Assembly: GCA_003155705.1 (NCBI GenBank)
Contig: PMEC01000049.1
Span: 1 to 5,508 of the forward strand
DNA: 5,508 nt
DNA from: Bacteroidales bacterium
Lineage (GTDB): Bacteria; Bacteroidota; Bacteroidia; Bacteroidales; VadinHA17
Reading direction: 5' to 3'
Shown: positions 1-4,468 of the stretch, piece after piece
Layout of the letters: every line of letters begins with the position of its first letter
Position numbering within the stretch: the first letter of the stretch is position 1
Program-made: the position numbers and the translations under genes
The notes under the pieces: generated by a model
Seen by the model: the letters and a program-made list of their open reading frames with translations, nothing else
What the model was told of the DNA's origin: nothing
The model's database searches: none

Positions 1-13
1 AAATTTTGGTTTG

Positions 14-21
14 CAAAAATA
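14..21 (-). promoter_or_regulatory. Candidate -7 promoter element for a leftward gene outside the window
   Basis: Read on the minus strand these bases give TATTTTTG followed by CA, a perfect match to the Bacteroidota -7 element TAnnTTTG. It points out of the left end of the window, so the expected transcript would begin within the first few bases and serve a gene not seen here. No convincing TTTG element lies 19-21 bases upstream, so only half of the promoter is supported. The stretch is AT-rich, which raises the chance of a coincidental match. Confidence 0.35.
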
Positions 22-121
22 TAAATCCTTCTCCAATTAAAAAAATTATCAACAAAAAAGTAACATATTCCAGCCAAAAAGGTTATTCACCGACATAAAA
101 CAACATCTTACCGAATTACTA

Positions 122-152
122 TTATCTGTGTGATGTATGCAAGCTATTTTTG
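122..152 (+). promoter_or_regulatory. Candidate promoter of the LiaF-like / LytS-LytTR operon
   Basis: Bases 145-152 read TATTTTTG, a perfect match to the Bacteroidota -7 element TAnnTTTG. A weak -33 candidate, TTAT at 122-125, lies 19 bases upstream and matches the TTTG consensus only partly. The predicted transcription start would be near 157-159, giving a leader of about 20 bases before the first ATG at 178. Position, orientation and short leader all fit the promoter of the four-gene operon. The rest of 1-177 shows no coding potential that I can support. Confidence 0.5.
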
Positions 153-159
153 TCTCATG

Positions 160-178
160 TTATAAAACCATTATAAAA
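160..178 (+). repeat. Direct repeat TTATAAAA in the leader, running into the start codon
   Basis: TTATAAAA occurs at 160-167 and again at 171-178, an 11-base period. The last A of the second copy is the A of the ATG at 178. The pair fills almost the whole predicted 5' leader. It could be a binding site, a translation-enhancing AT-rich leader, or simply low-complexity sequence. Confidence 0.4.
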
Positions 179-522
179 TGAGAAACAGAGAACATCATCC
201 GCGAACAGGCATAGGACTTTTCTTTATTATCCTTGGCCTGGCCCTTTTGATCGCCACAAATGACCTCCTCCATCTTGGCGGCATAGGAAATTATTTCACA
301 TGGCAGACGGCCATGGTATTTATTGGAGTATTACTTTTTGCTAACCTGAATTTTACAGGTGGTGTCTTACTTATCTCTGGAGGAGTATGGTTCTATTTGC
401 AGGATCAATATATTGTCATTCCTTCATTAATAAAGACCATTTATTGGCCGGCGGTAATAATGCTGCTTGGTCTTTCTTTTATAATCTCTTCCCTTGTCAG
501 ACGGAAAAAGAATATTAATTAA
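178..522 (+). CDS. Small four-helix membrane protein, DUF5668 / LiaI-LiaF-like membrane region
   Basis: This is a 114-residue integral membrane protein with no catalytic motif. It starts with a basic, polar stretch (residues 1-10). About four hydrophobic segments follow, near residues 11-27, 42-57, 59-74 and 87-107, and it ends with a positive RRKK tail, which suggests a cytoplasmic C-terminus. The order and spacing of helices, the IG..I..GL pattern in the first helix, and the W-P pair opening the last helix closely resemble the membrane half of the next gene product, so the two are probably paralogues. Such LiaI/LiaF-type membrane regions are found in cell-envelope stress systems. It is the first gene of the operon, 24 bases before the LiaF-like gene. 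The ATG at 178 lies about 20 bases after the predicted transcription start, and no Shine-Dalgarno sequence is visible. A role as partner or modulator of the LiaF-like protein or kinase is inferred, not shown. Confidence 0.8.
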   Translation: MRNREHHPRTGIGLFFIILGLALLIATNDLLHLGGIGNYFTWQTAMVFIGVLLFANLNFTGGVLLISGGVWFYLQDQYIVIPSLIKTIYWPAVIMLLGLSFIISSLVRRKKNIN

Positions 523-546
523 ATAGAAACAAATAAATTTACTGCT

Positions 547-1305
547 ATGGAAACAAATGGAAACTGGAGAGATGAACGTCGTGCCTGGAGGCATGAGCAT
601 CGTCATCATCATCTTGAACACAACAGGGCAATTATAGGAGTCATCCTGGTTATTGCAGGATTATTCCTTGTATTGAGAAACACAGGGATCTTTCCCGATA
701 TGATTGATAATGTCGTTTTCAGCTGGCCCATGTTGCTGGTGACTATCGGTCTTATAATGACAATAGGATCTTCCGGGAACAGAACTTCAGGTATTATCAT
801 TATGGCGGTTGGTGCCTTCTTTCTTATACCGCGTATTTTCAGCGAAACATTTCATGTGTATAATCTTTTTTGGCCGTCAATATTCATCATTGTCGGTGTC
901 ATCTTTATTTTCTCCAAACGCAGGGGATGGAACTCTGTCTCTACTTCAGCAGCAGTCGGAGATGATTATATAGATTATGTCAATGTTTTCAGCGGTGGTG
1001 AACGTCAGATTGTTTCTCAAAATTTCAGAGGTGGAAAAGTAACTGCAATTTTCGGTGGAAGTGAGATCGATCTTACAAGGGCAAACCTCGCTCCCGGAAG
1101 ATCAGAACTCGAACTAGCCTGTATTTTCGGAGGAGCAACAATAATTGTACCTGATGAGTGGTTCGTTACAATCGAGGTTACTCCTGTACTTGGCGGATTT
1201 GGTGATTCACGTAAATTAAATCCTGGTAGAACAGTAGACACCACAAAACAACTGGTAATAAAGGGTGCTGTTATCTTTGGCGGAGGTGAAGTCAAAAGCT
1301 TTTAA
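547..1305 (+). CDS. LiaF-like envelope-stress protein (four helices plus LiaF C-terminal domain)
   Basis: This 252-residue protein has three parts. Residues 1-26 are a charged cytoplasmic-type stretch with a cluster of six histidines between residues 16 and 25. Four hydrophobic segments follow near 28-44, 57-74, 82-96 and 107-122, ending in a basic KRR. Residues 145-252 form a soluble domain of short beta strands separated by glycine turns: FSGG (148-151), IFGG (168-171), IFGG (193-196), LGGFG (215-219) and IFGGGE (243-248). This is the pattern of the LiaF C-terminal (cell wall-active antibiotic response) domain. In Firmicutes LiaF inhibits the LiaSR two-component system until the envelope is stressed. 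Here the next two genes are a LytS-type kinase and a LytTR regulator, so a similar modulatory role is likely but inferred. The gene is 12 bases from the kinase start, which strongly suggests co-transcription. The histidine cluster is unusual and could bind metal. Confidence 0.85.
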   Translation: METNGNWRDERRAWRHEHRHHHLEHNRAIIGVILVIAGLFLVLRNTGIFPDMIDNVVFSWPMLLVTIGLIMTIGSSGNRTSGIIIMAVGAFFLIPRIFSETFHVYNLFWPSIFIIVGVIFIFSKRRGWNSVSTSAAVGDDYIDYVNVFSGGERQIVSQNFRGGKVTAIFGGSEIDLTRANLAPGRSELELACIFGGATIIVPDEWFVTIEVTPVLGGFGDSRKLNPGRTVDTTKQLVIKGAVIFGGGEVKSF

Positions 1306-1317
1306 CTATCTTAATAC

Positions 1318-2373
1318 ATGAAACATCCTGTTTTTGAAAAACGGGTCCGACATATAGTTTGGTGGCTGGTCTGGCTTTTCCTTGGGCTGGGCCAGTCTCT
1401 TTTATTCTATTTTGCTTATGGATCTTTTCCGAAGATCGGTATTGCCGACGGGCTTATATCCATCATAATTTATTCCGGGATCTCACTTGCTATCTGGTTC
1501 CCGTTTAGCTATTTCAATAATAATATTACAAAACCCGGGGTACTGATATCAAATCTGGTTGCACTGGGAGCTATTTCGGTGGGACTATGGGCATTGATAA
1601 CAAAGATTCTGACCTCGGTCATATTCCCACAGGAAAGCAGCTATCAGGCTTTCTGGAATGCAATTTTACCGTATCGTATTGGAACCGGTGTCTTTATTTT
1701 TGGTCTTGTAATACTAACCTATTATCTTTTTATTAGCCTTTACAACCTTGCAGAAAAAAATGCACGCGAAGCCAGACTTGAGAGCCTGGTTAAGGAGACT
1801 GAACTAAAGATGCTGCGCTCGCAGATTAACCCACATTTTCTTTTCAACAGTCTGAATTCTATAAGTTCTCTCACAATAACCGACCCGGAAAAAGCCAGAG
1901 ATATGGTTGTAAAGCTGTCGGAATTCATGAGATACGCCCTTTCAAGAAAAGATGAACAACCGGTCTCTCTTAAAAATGAGCTTGAAAACCTGCGGTTATA
2001 TCTTGATATTGAAAAGGTCCGGTTTGGTGATAAACTTACAACAGAAGAGATTATTGAAAATGCTTGCCTCGATATTAAAATTCCCGTTATGCTATTACAG
2101 CCACTTTATGAAAATGCCGTAAAACATGGAGTTTATGAGAGTACCGAGAGCGTAAAGATTATCACACAGGCAAAGATAATTGACGGGTACATTGAAATTA
2201 TAATAAGCAATGATTACGATCAGTCCCCGTCATTGAAAAGAGGAACCGGAACCGGTCTGTTAAACGTTTCCAGAAGACTGGAATTGTTCTACGGCAATAA
2301 GGCATCTATAAACACATTGAAAGAAAACGGGATTTATACTGTAACGCTGTACATACCGACAGAATATTTATAA
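1318..2373 (+). CDS. LytS/YehU-type sensor histidine kinase
   Basis: This 351-residue inner-membrane sensor kinase should phosphorylate the response regulator encoded next. Four hydrophobic segments lie near residues 12-34, 44-66, 78-102 and 119-141, with no large extracytoplasmic domain, so it probably senses within the membrane or through a partner. A charged helical linker (142-168) leads to the His_kinase phosphoacceptor motif INPHFLFNSLN at 170-180, with His173 the expected phosphorylation site. The ATPase domain shows an N box at 259-271 (LLQPLYENAVKHG, Asn266) and a glycine-rich box at 309-321 (GTGTGLLNVSRRL). Both are intact, so the enzyme looks active. The length is normal for this family. 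The gene follows the LiaF-like gene by 12 bases. The likely signal input is the LiaF-like protein, by analogy with LiaFS, but the kinase family differs from LiaS. The cognate partner is almost certainly the LytTR regulator 79 bases downstream. Confidence 0.93.
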   Translation: MKHPVFEKRVRHIVWWLVWLFLGLGQSLLFYFAYGSFPKIGIADGLISIIIYSGISLAIWFPFSYFNNNITKPGVLISNLVALGAISVGLWALITKILTSVIFPQESSYQAFWNAILPYRIGTGVFIFGLVILTYYLFISLYNLAEKNAREARLESLVKETELKMLRSQINPHFLFNSLNSISSLTITDPEKARDMVVKLSEFMRYALSRKDEQPVSLKNELENLRLYLDIEKVRFGDKLTTEEIIENACLDIKIPVMLLQPLYENAVKHGVYESTESVKIITQAKIIDGYIEIIISNDYDQSPSLKRGTGTGLLNVSRRLELFYGNKASINTLKENGIYTVTLYIPTEYL

Positions 2374-2400
2374 ATGTCATTTGAAAATTAATTTATAAAT
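2366..2400. repeat. Two copies of the palindrome ATTTATAAAT between kinase and regulator genes
   Basis: The self-complementary decamer ATTTATAAAT occurs at 2366-2375 and again at 2391-2400, exactly 25 bases apart. The first copy covers the kinase stop codon. Two identical palindromes at a fixed spacing just before a regulator gene could be an operator, for example for autoregulation. The base composition is very AT-rich, so chance is a real alternative. No convincing TTTG/TAnnTTTG promoter pair is present in the 79-base gap. Confidence 0.4.
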
Positions 2401-2414
2401 TTCGAAAAAATATA

Positions 2415-2426
2415 CAAGGATCCTTG
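2415..2426. promoter_or_regulatory. 12-base perfect palindrome CAAGGATCCTTG upstream of the regulator gene
   Basis: CAAGGATCCTTG is its own reverse complement and lies 26 bases before the regulator ATG. Its right arm CCTTG could alternatively pair with CAGGG at 2435-2439, leaving an eight-base loop, so the regulator leader might fold near its start codon. There is no T-run after either structure, so it is not an intrinsic terminator. Function is unknown; it could be an operator or a weak leader structure. Confidence 0.3.
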
Positions 2427-2452
2427 GGTGATCTCAGGGGAACAAGTCGATT

Positions 2453-3205
2453 ATGGAAAATATCAGAATTATAATTATTGATGATGAAACACCGGCACGG
2501 GAGATAATCAAGCATTATCTGAAAGAGGTGGATTATGTGGAAGTTATTGCTGAATGTGCTGATGGCTTTTCAGGCTTAAAATCAATTTCATCAATGAAAC
2601 CGGATCTTGTTTTCCTGGATATTCAAATGCCAAGACTTAACGGAATTGAATTACTTGAGGTTCTTACTGAGAAACCCAAGATCATCTTTACAACAGCTTA
2701 TGATCAATATGCAATTAAAGCTTTTGAGCTGAATGCAGTAGATTATCTTATGAAGCCTTTTCCCAAAAGACGTTTTCTGGATGCAGTTAAAAAAGCTATT
2801 GATAAGATCAGGTCAGGGGATGGAAAGAATGAGCCGGCAAGTCAGCTCCTGTCTAAAAAACCTGATCCCGCCTCTCCGGTGAACAGGATTGTTGTCCGAA
2901 AAGGAAACGCTATTAATCTTATACCTGTCGAACAGATCAGATATGTCGAAGCACAGGACGATTATGTTATGATTTATCATTCCGCAGGAAAAGCTCTGAA
3001 GCAGCAAACAATGAAGTTCTATGAGGAGAACCTGCCCAAAAATAATTTTGTGAGGATTCACCGTTCATATATTGTGAAGATTGAGGAAATAAACAAGATA
3101 GAACCCTATACCAAGGATAATTATGTAGCTGTTCTGCATTCCGGAGATAAATTGCCTGTCAGCAGGGCTGGATACAAACATCTTAAAGAAGAACTTAACT
3201 TCTAG
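2453..3205 (+). CDS. LytTR-family response regulator (REC-LytTR)
   Basis: This 250-residue transcription factor is the partner of the upstream LytS-type kinase. Residues 3-118 form a receiver domain with the acidic pair Asp10/Asp11, the phosphoacceptor Asp56 (FLDIQMP), Thr80 and Lys101 (LMKPF), all in their expected places. A polar linker rich in Pro, Ser and Lys spans about 120-143. Residues 145-248 are a LytTR DNA-binding domain, with the family hallmarks YVEAQDDYV (164-172), NFVRIHRSYIV (198-208) and LPVSRAGYKHL (234-244). Such regulators bind direct repeats in promoters. The gene lies 79 bases after the kinase, further than the other operon genes, and that gap contains palindromic sequence that might allow separate control. 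Its TAG stop overlaps the stop of the convergent yidD gene. Target genes cannot be read from this window; the operon's own promoter is a natural candidate. Confidence 0.95.
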   Translation: MENIRIIIIDDETPAREIIKHYLKEVDYVEVIAECADGFSGLKSISSMKPDLVFLDIQMPRLNGIELLEVLTEKPKIIFTTAYDQYAIKAFELNAVDYLMKPFPKRRFLDAVKKAIDKIRSGDGKNEPASQLLSKKPDPASPVNRIVVRKGNAINLIPVEQIRYVEAQDDYVMIYHSAGKALKQQTMKFYEENLPKNNFVRIHRSYIVKIEEINKIEPYTKDNYVAVLHSGDKLPVSRAGYKHLKEELNF

Positions 3206-3510
3206 TCTTTTAATCTTTTACATACCTTCCACGATCCCGACCATGTCAACCATGGTTTGTACCTTTTTATCCATATTAGAGGCACAGGATCATAACCATG
3301 CGTACCACCGGGTCTGCATCTCAATATTCTGTTAGTTCCCAGAGCCAGGCCTCTGAGTGGTCCATGAATCCTTAATGCATCAAGAGCATATTGTGAACAT
3401 GAAGGGACATGACGGCAGGCAGGTCTTAATAAAGGCGATATTGTGTACCTGTAGAGATAAACGGGAACAGATAGAATAAAAGAGAATATTGACCTCAGAA
3501 TTTTCAGCAT
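3202..3510 (-). CDS. yidD: YidD, membrane protein insertion efficiency factor
   Basis: This is a 102-residue YidD protein, a small membrane-associated factor that assists the YidC/Sec route of membrane-protein insertion. An N-terminal amphipathic or hydrophobic helix (residues 1-20) precedes the family core ISPLLRPACRHVPSCSQYAL (24-43), and RILRCRPGGTHGYDPVP (61-77) follows. The conserved cysteines are Cys32, Cys38 and Cys65. About 25 residues rich in Trp and Lys follow PVP, so it is somewhat longer than many homologues. I chose the ATG at 3510 rather than the one at 3552. Homologues begin with a similar MLK-type N-terminus, the 14 extra residues do not resemble the family, and a perfect TATCTTTG promoter element sits just upstream of 3510, inside the longer version. 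The gene is convergent with the LytTR regulator and divergent from the metallopeptidase. The often-seen rpmH-rnpA-yidC neighbours are absent here. Confidence 0.92.
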   Translation of the reverse strand: MLKILRSIFSFILSVPVYLYRYTISPLLRPACRHVPSCSQYALDALRIHGPLRGLALGTNRILRCRPGGTHGYDPVPLIWIKRYKPWLTWSGSWKVCKRLKD

Positions 3511-3514
3511 TATG

Positions 3515-3522
3515 CAAAGATA
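3515..3522 (-). promoter_or_regulatory. -7 promoter element of yidD, predicting a leaderless or near-leaderless transcript
   Basis: On the minus strand these bases read TATCTTTG followed by C, a perfect match to TAnnTTTG and to the extended form ending in C. The expected transcription start, 5-7 bases further on, falls at about 3508-3510, which is the ATG chosen for yidD. A TTTG element 19-21 bases upstream is not evident. The element supports the short start over the one at 3552. Confidence 0.5.
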
Positions 3523-3627
3523 AAAAATGGAATCAACTATATTTGCGGGCATGTCAAAATGGCAATATTTTGAGTTGTTTTGATGATTGGCAGATTATTT
3601 GAGATATTCTTTTTCAAATAAAAAAAC

Positions 3628-3633
3628 AGGAGG
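3628..3633 (+). promoter_or_regulatory. Consensus Shine-Dalgarno AGGAGG of the metallopeptidase gene
   Basis: AGGAGG lies eight bases before the ATG at 3642, the ideal spacing for pairing with the 16S rRNA 3' end. None of the other genes in the window has a comparable site, and Bacteroidota generally rely little on Shine-Dalgarno pairing. The site supports the chosen start. Confidence 0.6.
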
Positions 3634-3641
3634 AAAACAAA

Positions 3642-4319
3642 ATGTCTATCTGGATAATTTTCATCGGGTTTATGATCCTGAGCTTGGTCATAAGTTTAAC
3701 ATTAAAATCAAAATTTAAGAAATACTCAAAAATTCCGCTCGAAAACGGGATGTCGGGGAAAGAAGTTGCAGAGAAGATGCTACGCGATAATGGCATTTAT
3801 GATGTCAAGGTTGAAAGTGTTGAAGGGCAACTTACCGATCACTATAACCCCGTGAACAAAACAATAAACCTTAGTCAGGATGTGTTTATTGGCAGAAATG
3901 TTTCAGCAGCTGCTGTTGCTGCTCATGAAACCGGTCACGCTGTTCAGCATTCAAAAGCATATGCATGGCTTGGATTCAGATCGAACCTTGTACCCGCGGT
4001 AAGTTTTGCTTCAAAATATGTTCAATGGATTCTTCTTATTGGAATATTGGTAGTTCAGCGTTTTCCGGCCGTTCTGTTTTTCGGTATCATACTTTTTGCC
4101 TTTACGACAATCTTCAGCTTTATTACATTACCGGTTGAGATAAATGCAAGTAAACGGGCCCTGGTCTGGCTGTCAGCTTCCGGTATTACCAGCTATGAAA
4201 ACCATGCTTTTGCACAGGATGCGCTTAAATGGGCAGCATATACCTATGTTGTAGCGGCACTTGGTTCTCTGGCTGCTTTGTTATATTACATCATGATTTT
4301 TATGGGAGCAAGAGATTGA
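3642..4319 (+). CDS. YugP-type membrane zinc metallopeptidase (Zn_peptidase_2)
   Basis: This 225-residue membrane protein matches the YugP/Zn_peptidase_2 family in length and layout. A first hydrophobic segment (2-21) is followed by a soluble part with the conserved-looking stretch LTDHYNPVNKTINLS (64-78). The zinc-binding HEXXH motif HETGH is at 95-99, with His95 and His99 as ligands and Glu96 catalytic. Two hydrophobic segments (about 115-137 and 143-163) lead to LPVEINASKRAL (163-174), in which Glu166 is the probable third zinc ligand. A last segment lies near 198-221. All catalytic elements are present, so it is probably active. Substrates are unknown for the family; membrane or envelope protein turnover is an inference. 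It starts 131 bases from the divergent yidD start and has an unusually good ribosome site. I see no clear promoter pair in that gap and no hairpin terminator after the stop. Confidence 0.9.
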   Translation: MSIWIIFIGFMILSLVISLTLKSKFKKYSKIPLENGMSGKEVAEKMLRDNGIYDVKVESVEGQLTDHYNPVNKTINLSQDVFIGRNVSAAAVAAHETGHAVQHSKAYAWLGFRSNLVPAVSFASKYVQWILLIGILVVQRFPAVLFFGIILFAFTTIFSFITLPVEINASKRALVWLSASGITSYENHAFAQDALKWAAYTYVVAALGSLAALLYYIMIFMGARD

Positions 4320-4353
4320 TCCAGAACTAATCATATTTCAAAAAAAATCACAT

Positions 4354-4361
4354 TATTTTTG
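4354..4361 (+). promoter_or_regulatory. Candidate -7 promoter element upstream of the GH16-type gene
   Basis: TATTTTTG followed by CA is a perfect Bacteroidota -7 match, identical to the one before the LiaF-like operon. Transcription would start near 4366-4368, leaving a leader of about 100 bases before the ATG at 4469. No good TTTG lies 19-21 bases upstream. A second, weaker -7-like sequence, TATCTTTA at 4434-4441, would give a leader of about 20 bases instead. The 149-base gap between the metallopeptidase and this gene otherwise shows only very short reading frames. Confidence 0.35.
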
Positions 4362-4468
4362 CATGAATGAATCATCTCATGCCAAAAAACAAATATTTGA
4401 ATCCCTGAGATGAATTATTCTGGAAAGATTTTTTATCTTTAACAGGTTGTATTAAAAACATTTCTACA

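Noticed and set aside
1017..1295. Minus-strand frame of 92 residues inside the LiaF-like gene
   Set aside because: It is the complement of a well-supported coding domain; its Pro/Ser-rich composition mirrors the glycine-rich sense strand and no family is recognisable.
2374..2452. Intrinsic terminator between kinase and regulator genes
   Set aside because: The palindrome at 2415-2426 has no following T-run, and the AT-rich repeats are too weak to form a stable hairpin.
3511..3552. Longer yidD start at 3552, adding 14 residues
   Set aside because: The extra residues do not resemble YidD N-termini, and a perfect -7 promoter element lies inside them immediately before the ATG at 3510.
3579..3612. 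Possible promoter of the metallopeptidase gene (TTTG at 3579-3582, TATTCTTT at 3605-3612)
   Set aside because: The second box misses two of the fixed positions of TAnnTTTG and the spacing of 22 is long; too weak to annotate.
4363..4413. Possible leader peptide of 16 codons from the ATG at 4363
   Set aside because: The ATG lies at or before the predicted transcription start, and the sequence shows no attenuator-like codon run or following terminator.
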